Assembly (NCBI GenBank): GCA_036270095.1
Contig: DATBDE010000127.1
Coordinates: forward strand, 105,360-169,359
Length of the DNA stretch: 64,000 nucleotides
Reading direction: 5' to 3'
DNA from: DATBDE01 sp036270095
Lineage (GTDB): Bacteria; Actinomycetota; Thermoleophilia; Solirubrobacterales; Solirubrobacteraceae
The position numbers and the translations under genes were made by a program. The stretch's first letter is position 1. Every line of letters starts with the position of its first letter. Below are positions 17,335-25,969 of the stretch, piece by piece. The notes beneath the pieces were generated by a model. That model saw only the letters and a list, made by a program, of their open reading frames with translations. It was not told the origin of the DNA and made no database searches.

Positions 17335-18372
17335 TCAGGGAACGACGGCTGCCTTGATCGCATCGGGGCTGCCGACCGTGCCGATGGCGTCGAGCACGTC
17401 CGGGAGCGCGAATCGGTGCGTGACCATCGACGCGGCGTCGATCTTCCCCGAGGAGATCAGGTGCAGCGCAGTCTCGTAGTCCGCACGCCGGCAGTTGGAG
17501 GTACCCGAGAGCACGACCTGCTTGTAATGGATGAGGTTGGCCGAGACCTCCGCGAGCCCCTTGTCCTTCATGCCCGCGAAGATGCTCACGCGGCCGCCGT
17601 TGCGGCTCAGCTCGACGGCCTGGTTGACGAGCCCCGGGACGCCGACGCAGATGATCGTCAGGTCCGCGCCCACACCGCCCGTGTGCTCCTCGACGGCGGC
17701 GGCGAGATCCTCGCTGCCGGGATCCACGGTGGCGGTGGCCCCGAGCCGCTCGGCCTGGTCGCGGCGTGGGCCTTTCGGCTGGCTGACAATCACGTTGCGG
17801 GCGCCGGACACGAGCGCGACCTGCAGGTGCAGCAGTCCGATCGGGCCGGCTCCCATTACCAACACCGTGTCGTCGACCTCGACCCGCGACCAGCGCTGGC
17901 CCATGACGACGCAGGCCAGTGGTTCGGCCAGTGCGAGCTCCTCGGGGGGAACGTCGCCCTCGGCGACGAACAGACAGCCGGCGGCGACGGCCGCCGCCGG
18001 GACGAGCATGTACTCGGCCATGCCGCCGTCGATCGCGTAGCCCATGATGCGCAGGTTCGCGCACACGTTCTCGAGGTCGTGCCGGCACTCCCAGCAGCGA
18101 CGGCAGGGGATCGCCGGAGCCACGGCGACGGGGGCTCCGATCTTGTATCCGCCGACGCCGGACCCGACCGCGGCGACGTGCCCCGCAGTCTCATGGCCGA
18201 GCACGACGGGGAGTCGAACGCCGGAGGTCTTCTCCCCGCGCAGGATGCGCACGTCGGTACCGCACACCGTGTTGGCGCCGACCTTCACCAGTACCTCGCC
18301 CGGGCCCGGCTCAGGCGTCGGGATCTGTTGCGTCATAAGTTCGTTGGGCCGTTGCAGGACTGCTGCGAGCAT
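17335..18372 (-). CDS. Zinc-dependent medium-chain alcohol/polyol dehydrogenase
   Basis: The 345-residue product belongs to the MDR family, near sorbitol and threonine dehydrogenases. The catalytic zinc site is CGTDVR (near residue 38) and GHETAG (near residue 60). The structural zinc cysteines lie in PCRRCWECRHDLENVC, and the Rossmann motif is VMGAGPIGLLHLQVAL. It oxidises a secondary alcohol or polyol with NAD(P). GAGGAGA sits just upstream of the ATG at 18372. It follows the DhaK-DhaL kinase gene on the same strand after a 77-bp gap that holds a hairpin. Together they suggest polyol oxidation to a ketose, followed by phosphorylation. Confidence 0.88.
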   Translation of the reverse strand: MLAAVLQRPNELMTQQIPTPEPGPGEVLVKVGANTVCGTDVRILRGEKTSGVRLPVVLGHETAGHVAAVGSGVGGYKIGAPVAVAPAIPCRRCWECRHDLENVCANLRIMGYAIDGGMAEYMLVPAAAVAAGCLFVAEGDVPPEELALAEPLACVVMGQRWSRVEVDDTVLVMGAGPIGLLHLQVALVSGARNVIVSQPKGPRRDQAERLGATATVDPGSEDLAAAVEEHTGGVGADLTIICVGVPGLVNQAVELSRNGGRVSIFAGMKDKGLAEVSANLIHYKQVVLSGTSNCRRADYETALHLISSGKIDAASMVTHRFALPDVLDAIGTVGSPDAIKAAVVP

Positions 18373-18389
18373 TGGTTCTCCTCGTTCAT

Positions 18390-18445
18390 CGGGCGGGCCA
18401 GCCGCTGGTTCGGGCTGCCGGTGCGCCGGTTTGCTGGCCGTCCCG
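18390..18445. terminator. Hairpin between dhaKL and zinc dehydrogenase genes
   Basis: CGGGCGGGCCAGC (18390-18402) pairs with GCTGGCCGTCCCG (18433-18445) with one mismatch, around a 30-nt loop. It lies in the 77-bp spacer between two same-strand genes, so it is likely an attenuator or mRNA-stability element. No T-tract is visible on the minus strand. Confidence 0.45.
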
Positions 18446-18449
18446 CTGA

Positions 18450-20192
18450 TCAGCCGTGATCTCGCTGGTCGCGCACCCGCGCGATGACGTCTGATGCGGC
18501 GGCGACGCACAGCGCCATCGAGATCGCGCCTGGGTCGGGCGTGCCGATGCTGCGCTCTGCGAGCGGGCGGGAGCGACCCACCTTGGCGGCGAACTCGGCC
18601 GTGTGCTGCGCGGACTCGTCGGCCACGCCCGCTGCCGCGGCCCACGCGTCCGGGAGCGGCTTGCCGGCGCCGAGCCCGGCGTCCAGGGCGTCGACGAACG
18701 GGAGCAGCGCGTCGAGCAGAGTTTTGTCGCCGAGGCTGGCCTTGCCGAGCGTCTGGACCGTCTCGGCCGCGCGCCGCGCCGCGGCGGCGCCGCGCGCGGG
18801 GGTCGGCGTCTCCGTGTCTCCGAGCGCGTTGCCCGCCGCGACGAGCATCTCGCCCCACAGCATCCCGCTCGTCCCGCCGGCCTTGTCCCCGAAGGCCATG
18901 CCCGCCTCTCGCAGCACCGTGCCAGTCCCACCCTCGGCGGCGTGGCCCGCGGCGGTGGCCGCGCGGAATCCGCGCAGCATCCCCGTGCCGTGGTCGCCGT
19001 CGCCGGCCACGGAGTCGAGCCGGCCGAGCTCCTTCTCGTTCTTCGCGATCGTCGCCTCCATCGCGTCGAGCACCTTGCGCGCTACTGCGGCCGCGCGCAC
19101 CGACTCCGGGCTCGCGGCGACGTCTTCGGTGGCCGGGCCGCCATCGGCGGCCGCCGACCGCTCCCGCCTGTCGAAGGCGGGTGCGCCGGAGACCTGACCA
19201 CGGCGGAAGGCCGGCGTGTCCGCGGGCGCTGCCCACAGCTCCTCGAGCTCGTCGTCGAGCCAGAAGACGGTCAACGAGCAGCCCGCCATGTTGAGGCTGG
19301 TGACGAGCTCACCGACCTCGGGCAGCACGATCCGCACGCCGGCGGCGTCGAGCGCGGGCGCCACATCCTTCCAGACGACGAAGAGCTCTTCGTACTTGGT
19401 CGCTCCCAACCCGTTCAGGAACACGCCCGCGCGCCCGTCGGCGGCCTCGGGGCGCTCCGCGAGCAGCGGCTTGACCAGCGTCTGGGCCAGCTCCTGCGCG
19501 GACATGCGCGCGACGGAGCGGATACCCGGCTCGCCATGGATTCCGAGGCCGAGCTCCATCCGCCCCGGCTCGACCGTGAACATCGGCTCGGACTTGCCCG
19601 GGAGAGTGCAGCCGGCGAATGCCACGCCGAAGGAACGCGTCCTGGCGTTCGCTTTTAGGGCGATGCGCTCCACGTCGTCGAGGCTCGCCCCCCGATCGCC
19701 CGCCGCCGCCGCGGCCTTGAACACCGGCAGGTCACCCGCGATCCCGCGGCGTCGGCCCTCGTCACCGGCCTCGGCCGACGCGATGTCGTCCGTGACCAGG
19801 ACGGTCCGGCAGTCGATCCCCTCGGCGCGCAGGCGCTCTTCGGCGGCGTTGAAGTTGAGCACATCGCCGGCGTAGTTGCCGTAGCTGAACAGGATCCCGG
19901 CGCCGCCGTCGAGCGCCTTGCCCACCCGGTAGGCCTGCTCAGTGGAGGGCGACGCGAAGATGTCGCCCATCACCGCGCCGTCGGCGAGCCCGACCCCGAC
20001 CACCCCGCAGAACGCCGGGTAGTGGCCCGACCCGCCGCCGATGATGACGCTGACCTTCCCCTCGCGCGGTGCGCCCGCGCGCATCACCCCCGACGCCCCC
20101 GGCACGCGCTCGACGTAGCGGCCGTACGCGGAGAGGAATCCCTCGAGCATCTCGTCCTTGAACGAGACCGGGTCATTGAAGACATGTGTCAC
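18450..20192 (-). CDS. Fused dihydroxyacetone/ketotetrose kinase (DhaK-DhaL)
   Basis: The 580-residue product is an ATP-dependent DAK-family kinase with both domains on one chain. DhaK (about 1-330) has IIGGGSGHYPAF (51-62) and His219 in LGIHGEPG, the residue that holds the ketose substrate covalently. A short acidic linker follows. DhaL (about 365-575) has AGDGDHGTGM and KAGGTSG, which bind Mg-ATP. The family phosphorylates dihydroxyacetone or erythrulose at a terminal hydroxyl. ATG 20192 is clear. The role inside the island is probably to activate the ketose made by the adjacent zinc dehydrogenase, or one similar to it. Confidence 0.92.
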   Translation of the reverse strand: MTHVFNDPVSFKDEMLEGFLSAYGRYVERVPGASGVMRAGAPREGKVSVIIGGGSGHYPAFCGVVGVGLADGAVMGDIFASPSTEQAYRVGKALDGGAGILFSYGNYAGDVLNFNAAEERLRAEGIDCRTVLVTDDIASAEAGDEGRRRGIAGDLPVFKAAAAAGDRGASLDDVERIALKANARTRSFGVAFAGCTLPGKSEPMFTVEPGRMELGLGIHGEPGIRSVARMSAQELAQTLVKPLLAERPEAADGRAGVFLNGLGATKYEELFVVWKDVAPALDAAGVRIVLPEVGELVTSLNMAGCSLTVFWLDDELEELWAAPADTPAFRRGQVSGAPAFDRRERSAAADGGPATEDVAASPESVRAAAVARKVLDAMEATIAKNEKELGRLDSVAGDGDHGTGMLRGFRAATAAGHAAEGGTGTVLREAGMAFGDKAGGTSGMLWGEMLVAAGNALGDTETPTPARGAAAARRAAETVQTLGKASLGDKTLLDALLPFVDALDAGLGAGKPLPDAWAAAAGVADESAQHTAEFAAKVGRSRPLAERSIGTPDPGAISMALCVAAASDVIARVRDQRDHG

Positions 20193-20307
20193 CGCTGCTC
20201 CCTTCGGTTCAAGCGCGTGGACTTCGGTCGTTTGCAGGGATCGGTGCTCTCCGACGGCCGGTGTACCCCGCCCGTTCCGCGCGCTACCCGCAACCAGGTC
20301 GGGTGCC

Positions 20308-20432
20308 CTAGCCGATAAGCATCACCGCTATGCCCGCGACGACGGCGGCGCCGCGGGCCCACGCGCCCGTGATGATGAGCACGGGAAGCACGATCGCGAC
20401 CGCGAGCCCGACGACCGACAGGGTGATAAGGA
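20308..20432 (-). pseudogene. C-terminal fragment of a small membrane protein
   Basis: A leftward frame ending at 20308 encodes about 40 hydrophobic residues, LLLITLSVVGLAVAIVLPVL followed by IITGAWARGAAVVAG, enough for two membrane helices. Going upstream, the frame runs straight into the tRNA-like repeat, so no normal N-terminus or start remains. The gene seems to have been cut where the repeat was inserted. Family unknown. Confidence 0.4.
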
Positions 20433-20501
20433 GGAGGCCGCTGGTTCGAATCCCGCCCGGGGCGCTGGGATGGCAGGCAAGGCGGCCCGCCGAGAGGTAC
20501 G
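20427..20501 (+). repeat. Right copy of 75-bp imperfect direct repeat (putative attR, tRNA-Arg 3' end)
   Basis: It matches 9298-9372 at 69 of 75 positions. It contains the variable loop, T arm (with one changed base, so one stem pair is lost) and 3' acceptor of tRNA-Arg, but there is no D arm or anticodon stem upstream. It is therefore a tRNA fragment, not a gene. Position and orientation are those expected for the distal attachment site of an island integrated at 9262-9335. Confidence 0.6.
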
Positions 20502-20685
20502 TCGCGGGCGCGCGGCGCGCTGTCGACGCGTCAGGCGCCGGGTGCTGGCTGCTCGAGCGCGCCAACGTGCGCGGGCGCGCGCTCGATGACGTCGCGGCCC
20601 TCATGGAGAAGCAGCGACGCAAACGAGTGGCGCAGGTCGTACGGACGTGCCTGAGCGACTCCGGCGGCGGCGCGTGCCCGGGCGC

Positions 20686-21057
20686 TCATGACGCTCCTGC
20701 CGCATCGCGGGTGATGTGGTCAATCACGCCCTGGAACTCATGGGTCGGTGAGAAGTCGACGTACTCGGAGTCCTCGAGCGCCTCGGGCGCGTGGCCGGGC
20801 GCCCAGTAGAACGCCTCGCCGGCGACGAAGTCCTGGTGGCCGTCGGGCGTGTGCATCCGCACGCGGCCCTTGAGCATGTAGCCCCAGTGCGGGCACGGGC
20901 AGAGGTCGTTGGGCAGGCCGACGGTGGCGGGCCGCAGGTCGGCGCCCGCGGGCAGGCGGACGAAGCCGACAGCGGTGCCGTCCTGGTCGAGCAGACGGAC
21001 CTCGAGGTCGCCGTCGGCGATGACGACGGGGGCGGCCTCACGGGGAATCGAACGCAT
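20686..21057 (-). CDS. Cupin-domain protein
   Basis: A 123-residue single-domain beta-barrel protein. HWGYMLKGRVRMHTPDG near residue 62 corresponds to cupin motif 1 in a reduced form, and FVAGEAFYWAPGHAPEA to motif 2. The metal ligands are only partly present. Such proteins bind small molecules or act as simple oxygenases or isomerases. The gene is divergent from a TetR regulator, with an operator-like palindrome between them, so it is probably under that regulator. Substrate unknown. Confidence 0.8.
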   Translation of the reverse strand: MRSIPREAAPVVIADGDLEVRLLDQDGTAVGFVRLPAGADLRPATVGLPNDLCPCPHWGYMLKGRVRMHTPDGHQDFVAGEAFYWAPGHAPEALEDSEYVDFSPTHEFQGVIDHITRDAAGAS

Positions 21058-21187
21058 GATGGTCAGACCCCCGGCAACCGGTTCAGCACCGCGGCGACAT
21101 CGTCGAGGACCGTCCCGGGCAGGCTGACCACCAAGCGGCAGGACGCGTTCCTGGCCGTGAGCATGGGCTTCTTCTGCTTCGTATATA

Positions 21188-21205
21188 GTTGGTCGGTCGA
21201 CCAAC
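21188..21205. promoter_or_regulatory. TetR-type operator palindrome
   Basis: GTTGGTC - GGTC - GACCAAC: two exact 7-bp arms with a 4-bp spacer, 26 bp upstream of the TetR start and 130 bp upstream of the divergent cupin start. TATA-like hexamers lie on both sides (21181-21188 and 21217-21223). Size and position fit autoregulation by the TetR protein and control of the divergent gene. Confidence 0.7.
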
Positions 21206-21231
21206 CAAGTTGTACGGTATAGTCGGCGCCG

Positions 21232-21858
21232 ATGTCAAGGCCGCCTTCGAAGACCCGTGAAGACCAGCGCCTTGCTCGAGGTCGCGAGACGCGCGAGCAG
21301 CTGCTGACCGCGGCGACCGCAGTGCTTGGCGAGGACGGCTACGGCGCGATGTCGATGCGGGCGGTCGCCGACCGCGCGGGCGTGCGCGTTTCACTCGTGC
21401 ACTACCACTTCGGTTCGAAGGCGGGCCTGATGGAGGCGGTGCTCGAACACCTCACCGAGGGCCTGCTCGAGCGCCAGCAGGCGATGTGGAATGACGGCCG
21501 GTCGTTCGCCGAGCAATGGCGGACGGCGTGCGACTACCTGCTCGAGGACATCCGCTCGGGCTACGTGCGCACGCTCTGGGAGATCTGGGCGGCGGGGCTT
21601 GCCGAGCCCGCCCTCGCCGCGCGGTGGCGCGACACGCAGCGCGGATGGCGCGAGCTGATCGTGGCGCGCCTCGAGCGCTGGCAAGAGGAGAAGGGGGTCT
21701 CGCTGCCGATGCGCCCACAGGCGCTCGCAGCGCTTATCGGCAACCTCTTCGAGGGCGCCGAGGCGGAGATCCTCGCCGGCGTCTCGCCGAGCGACGCACC
21801 ACACCTCGAGGCCCTCGACGCGATCGGGGACTTCATCGAGCACGCAGAGAGGGGATGA
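21232..21858 (+). CDS. TetR family transcriptional regulator
   Basis: A 208-residue regulator. The N-terminal helix-turn-helix spans roughly residues 38-60, with SMRAVADRAGVRVSLVHYHF as the recognition region. The C-terminal helices form an unknown ligand pocket and have the shape of TetR_C_6-like domains. It probably binds the palindrome at 21188-21205. The stop overlaps the start of the downstream hydrolase-glycosyltransferase gene as ATGA, so the two are cotranslated, and the regulator most likely responds to a substrate of that enzyme. Confidence 0.93.
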   Translation: MSRPPSKTREDQRLARGRETREQLLTAATAVLGEDGYGAMSMRAVADRAGVRVSLVHYHFGSKAGLMEAVLEHLTEGLLERQQAMWNDGRSFAEQWRTACDYLLEDIRSGYVRTLWEIWAAGLAEPALAARWRDTQRGWRELIVARLERWQEEKGVSLPMRPQALAALIGNLFEGAEAEILAGVSPSDAPHLEALDAIGDFIEHAERG

Positions 21859-23988
21859 CCGTCATGCGCGCACGCGAGGCGGACGACCACGGAAACATCG
21901 AACGCGGCGGCGTGCGCGTCTATTACGAGGTCTTCGGCACAGGTGAGCCGACGATCCTCTTCTGCCCGACGTGGACGTTGGTGCCGTCGGCGGTCTGGAA
22001 GATGCAAATCCCCTACTTCGCGCGCCACGGCCGCGTGGTCGTTTTCGACCCGCGCGGCAACGGCCGCAGCGATCGGCCGAAGACCCCAGCGGCCTACGCG
22101 GAGCGCGAGTTCGCGCAGGATGCGATCGACATCCTCGACGCGACGGGCACCGAGCGCGCGATCGTCGTCGGGCTGTCCAAGGGCGGCCAGCGCGCGCTGC
22201 TGACCGCGGCCGAGCACCCCGACCGCGTCGCAGGGCTCGTGCTCATCGGGCCGTTCTGGCCGGCGAGCAATGCCCCCACGAGCCGGTTCGTGCGCTTCGC
22301 GGAGCGACTCCCCGACGCCGTCTTCACCCTGCCCGCGCCGACCAAGCGCGGCCTCGTCGGCAAGATGAACGGCCACTACTGGCGCAACCACTACCGCGAG
22401 TTCGTCGAGTGGTTCGCCGCGATGTCGGTGCGCGAGCCGCATTCGACCAAGGGCCTAGAGGACGTCGTCGAGTGGGGCATGGGCACCGACCCCGAGACGC
22501 TGATCTGCTCGTGGCTGGCCGACAACGCCGTCCCGCTGACGCGCAAGCACCTGCTCGCGCTCGCCCAGCGTGTGCAGTGCCCGGTGCTCGTGATCAACGG
22601 CACGCGCGACGCGCTCACGCAGTTCGCCGACGCCAAGCTGCTCGCCATCGCGACCGGCGGCAAGCTCATCGCCACCGAGGGCGGCGACCACGTGCCGGAG
22701 ATCCGCCGGCCGGTCGAGACCAACCTCGCGATCCGCGAGTTCGTCGACCCGACCTTCCGGCGCGACCCGACCGTTCACCGCGCAAACGGCCACAAGCGCG
22801 CGCTCTTCCTGAGCTCACCGATCGGCCTCGGCCACGCCCGCCGCGACGTCGCGATCGCACGCGAGCTGCGCACGCTCATCCCCGACCTGCAGATCGACTG
22901 GCTCGCCCAAGACCCCGTCACCCGCGTGCTCCAGGACGCCGGCGAGGACGTCCATCCTGCCAGCGCCCAGCTCGCCAGCGAGTGCAGCCACATCTCTTCC
23001 GAAGCCGACGGCCACGACCTGCACTGCTTCCAGGCGCTGCGGCGGATGGACGAGATCCTCACCGCCAACTACCTGGTCTTCGACGACGTCGCGCGCGAGA
23101 CCCACTACGACCTGTGGATCGGCGACGAGGCCTGGGAGCTCGACCACCCACCTCCACGAGAACCCGTCGCGCAAACGCGCTCCGTTCGCGTGGCTCACCG
23201 ACTTCGTCGGCTACCTCCCGATGCCCGAGGGCGGCGAGCGCGAGGCGTTCCTCACCGCCGACTACAACGCCGAGATGGTCGAGCACATCCGCGACCACCC
23301 CGACATTCGCGACCGCGCGATCTTCGTCGGCGACCCCGACGACATCGTCACAGATCGACTGGGGCCCGACCTCCCCGTCATCCGCGAGTGGACCGCAGCC
23401 AACTACGACTTCAGCGGCTTCATCCTCGGCGACGACGATGACACCGACCGCGAAGCGCTCCGCGCGCAGCACGGCTACGCACGCGACGAACACATCTGCA
23501 TCGTCACCGTCGGCGGCTCCGGCGTCGGCGCGAGCCTCTTGCGCCAGCTCATCGCCGCGTTCCCGGCGGCGCGCGAGCTCGTCCCCAGCCTGCGGATGAT
23601 CGCCGTCACCGGGCCACGCATCGACCCCGCGGGCCTGCGATCGATCGATGGGCTCGAAGTCCGCGGGTACCTCCCCGACCTCCACCGGCATCTCACCGCT
23701 TGCGACATCGCCGTCGTCCAGGGCGGCCTCGCAACCACGATGGAGCTCACCGCGGCACGACGCCCGTTCATCTACTTCCCGCTCGGCCGACACTTCGAGC
23801 AGCAGTTCCACGTCGCCCACCGCCTCGACCGCCATCGCGCCGGCCGCCGGATGAACGCCACCACCGCGACGCCAGAGGAGATCGCCGGCGCAATCGCCGC
23901 GGAATTGTCCCGCCAACCGGACGTCCTCCCCGTCCCAGCCGGCGGCGCGAAGCGGGCAGCCGCGCGAATCGCCGAGCTCCTCGCCTGA
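21855..23988 (+). pseudogene. Alpha/beta hydrolase-MurG-like glycosyltransferase fusion, frameshifted
   Basis: The N-terminal ~300 residues are an alpha/beta hydrolase: nucleophile in VVGLSKGGQRAL, acid in VINGTRDALT, His in GGDHVPEIRRP. After a short linker, a GT-B glycosyltransferase begins with ALFLSSPIGLGHARRDVAIA. It continues to VVQGGLATTMELTAARRPF, which resembles the donor-binding end of MurG/UGT enzymes. The frame breaks at a CCC run (23147-23149): removing one C joins ELDH to HLHENPSRKRAPF and gives a 710-residue protein. This is either a true +1 frameshift or a sequencing error. Start ATG 21855 overlaps the TetR stop and has GAGAGGGG before it. Confidence 0.8.
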
Positions 23989-24064
23989 CGCCGACCGCGA
24001 TCCACATCGCAGGGCGCAACACGCAGGAGACCCCCTGCGCGCGCGTACAGTGCAGAGCGGTCGC

Positions 24065-24886
24065 ATGGCCTCGCTTCCCCAGGCACCGGAGCTCCCCGAG
24101 GGCGTCGTCCCGCCCGCCGCGCGCCAACCGCGCTGGCCGTGGTGGCTGCCGATCCTGGCGCTGCTGGGAACGTTCGCGATCGCGACCTTCGCGCTGCTGA
24201 TCGGCGTGGCGGTGACGGGCAAGACCAAGCCCACGTCGGGCGTGACCATCGCCGCCACCTACGTGCAGGATGCCGGGCTCGTCGTCTGCGCGATCCTGTT
24301 CGCGTTCATGACGCGCAGGCCGAGCGCGTGGCAGTTCGGGCTGCGCCCGACCCGACTCTGGCCCGCCGTGGGCTGGCTGGGCGTGGCCTGGCTGGCGTTC
24401 TTCACGTTCTCGGCCATCTGGTCGGTGTTCATGAACGCCGTCGGGGTCAAGCTCAACGACGACCTGCCCGAGCAGCTCGGCGTCGGCAACTCGAACGTCG
24501 CGCTCGTGTTCGTGGCCGTCCTGGTGTGCGTGATCGCGCCGATGGCCGAGGAGTTCTTCTTCCGCGGATTCCTGTTCGGCGCCCTGCGCGGGTACCTGAA
24601 GCTGTGGCCGGCGGCCCTGATCACCGGCCTCGTGTTCGGCCTCATTCACTTCAAACTCGAGTTCCTGGCCCCGCTGGCGGTGCTCGGCGTGGCCCTCTGC
24701 CTGCTCTACGCCCAGACCGGGTCGCTCCTGCCCTGCATCGCCCTGCACTCGCTCAACAACTCGCTCGCCTTCGGGGTCACCCAGGGCTGGACGTGGCAGA
24801 TCCCGCTGCTCATGGTCGTTTCGCTGGCGATCCTCACGCTGATCCTGACGCCAATCGTGCGTAGGGCCGCCCTGGCCGTACCGTAG
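24065..24886 (+). CDS. CPBP family intramembrane metalloprotease (CAAX/Abi-like)
   Basis: A 273-residue membrane protein with about seven helices. It has all three CPBP motifs: EEFFFRGFLFGALR, FGLIHF and HSLNNSLAF, whose Glu and His residues hold zinc in the membrane. Relatives include CAAX prenyl proteases and bacteriocin self-immunity proteins; the substrate here is unknown. ATG 24065 is preferred over an in-frame GTG at 24050. The L,D-transpeptidase gene follows after 12 bp and could be cotranscribed. Confidence 0.9.
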   Translation: MASLPQAPELPEGVVPPAARQPRWPWWLPILALLGTFAIATFALLIGVAVTGKTKPTSGVTIAATYVQDAGLVVCAILFAFMTRRPSAWQFGLRPTRLWPAVGWLGVAWLAFFTFSAIWSVFMNAVGVKLNDDLPEQLGVGNSNVALVFVAVLVCVIAPMAEEFFFRGFLFGALRGYLKLWPAALITGLVFGLIHFKLEFLAPLAVLGVALCLLYAQTGSLLPCIALHSLNNSLAFGVTQGWTWQIPLLMVVSLAILTLILTPIVRRAALAVP

Positions 24887-24898
24887 GCTTTCCCGGCC

Positions 24899-25900
24899 GT
24901 GCGGCCCCTCGTCCTCGCCATCCTCGTCACGTTGGCCGTTCCCGCCTTCGCGCTGGCGCAGGCTCCGACGACCCCGGCCGCGCCCGCTCCGCCCCCGTCG
25001 AGCCCGCCGCCGGCGGCCCCGGTGTCGGGGCCCAGCCCGGGCAAGCTGGAGCTCCGCCTGTCCGGCACGTACCACACGCGCACGCAGCGGATCGCGTTCG
25101 TGGGCGGCGCGATCGGGATCCGTGGCGTCGTGGATCCGATCGTGGCCGGCGAGCAGGTCGAGGTCACGATCAGGCGCGGGAAGAAGACCGTGCGCGACAA
25201 GACGGTGACCGTGGGCGCCGACGGCTTCCAAGTGAGCTACAAGTCGCGCAAGCGCGGGACGCTGAAGATCACCGCCCGCCACCTGGCCAGCGCGAACCAG
25301 GTCGCGATGGATTCCGCGCCACTGACCATCGACCTCGTCCGCCCGAGCGTGCACCGTGGCGGCCGCGGCATCGTCGTCCAGTTCATGCAGGAGCGCCTGA
25401 ACGCGCTGCACTATCTGGTGCCGATGAACGGGCGCTACGACGACGGCACGGGCCGCGCCGTGCTCGCCTACCGCAAGGTCAACCGGATGGCGCGGACGAT
25501 GTCAGCCGGCCGCACGATCCTGCTGCGCCTGGCCGACGGCCGCGGCACCTTCCACCCGCGCAACCCGGACGCGGGCAAGCACGTGGAGGCCGACCTCTCG
25601 CGCCAGGTCATCGCCCTCATCAACCCGGGCGGGAAGGTCTTCAAGATCATCCACACCTCGTCGGGCAAGCCCTCGACCCCGACGGTGCTGGGCACGTTCC
25701 ACTTCTATTCGAAGACGCCGGGGACGAACGCCAAGGGGATGCTCGACTCCAACTACTTCATCCGCGGCTACGCCATCCACGGCTATCCCGAGGTGCCGAA
25801 CAACGCGGCCAGCCACGGCTGCCTGCGCATTCCCAACGCGAACGCGGCCTTCGTGTTCGGCTGGATTCGCGTCGGCGATCGGATCGACGTCTACAGATAG
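24899..25900 (+). CDS. Secreted L,D-transpeptidase (YkuD domain)
   Basis: A 333-residue exported protein. A signal peptide (LVLAILVTLAVPAFALAQA) is followed by a Pro/Ala-rich linker. Two beta-rich segments follow, then a peptidoglycan-binding-like region (VVQFMQERLNALHY). The C-terminal YkuD domain has catalytic GYAIHGYPE and SHGCLRIP, which includes the active Cys. It forms 3-3 crosslinks in peptidoglycan or attaches proteins to it, outside the membrane. GTG 24899 is the only suitable start. An inverted repeat just after the stop likely ends transcription. Confidence 0.92.
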   Translation: MRPLVLAILVTLAVPAFALAQAPTTPAAPAPPPSSPPPAAPVSGPSPGKLELRLSGTYHTRTQRIAFVGGAIGIRGVVDPIVAGEQVEVTIRRGKKTVRDKTVTVGADGFQVSYKSRKRGTLKITARHLASANQVAMDSAPLTIDLVRPSVHRGGRGIVVQFMQERLNALHYLVPMNGRYDDGTGRAVLAYRKVNRMARTMSAGRTILLRLADGRGTFHPRNPDAGKHVEADLSRQVIALINPGGKVFKIIHTSSGKPSTPTVLGTFHFYSKTPGTNAKGMLDSNYFIRGYAIHGYPEVPNNAASHGCLRIPNANAAFVFGWIRVGDRIDVYR

Positions 25901-25905
25901 GCGTC

Positions 25906-25969
25906 GGGCGTTGGGCGTTGGGCGTTGGGCCCGAGCCCTTGCTTTTCCAACGCCCAAGGCCCAACGCCC
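25906..25969. terminator. Bidirectional terminator built from tandem GGGCGTT repeats
   Basis: Three tandem units of (C)GGGCGTT at 25906-25929 pair with CCAACGCCCAAGGCCCAACGCCC at 25947-25969, leaving a T-containing loop (TTGCTTTT). It fills the space between two convergent genes and overlaps the stop of the GNAT gene. The repeat units allow several pairing registers. Confidence 0.65.

Larger units (their letters stand above)
20193..20685. other. Gene-poor junction region (island right edge)
   Basis: About 490 bp without an intact gene. It holds the leader of dhaKL (20193-20307), a truncated membrane-protein remnant (20308-20426), the tRNA-like repeat (20427-20501) and about 180 bp in which I see nothing convincing. 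The mixture of broken pieces fits a recombination junction. Confidence 0.5.

Noticed and set aside
20427..20501. A second tRNA-Arg gene
   Set aside because: Only the T arm and 3' acceptor remain; the D arm, anticodon arm and 5' acceptor strand are absent.
23140..23160. Programmed ribosomal frameshift in the hydrolase-glycosyltransferase gene
   Set aside because: There is no slippery heptamer followed by a pseudoknot; a single extra C in a CCC run is simpler.
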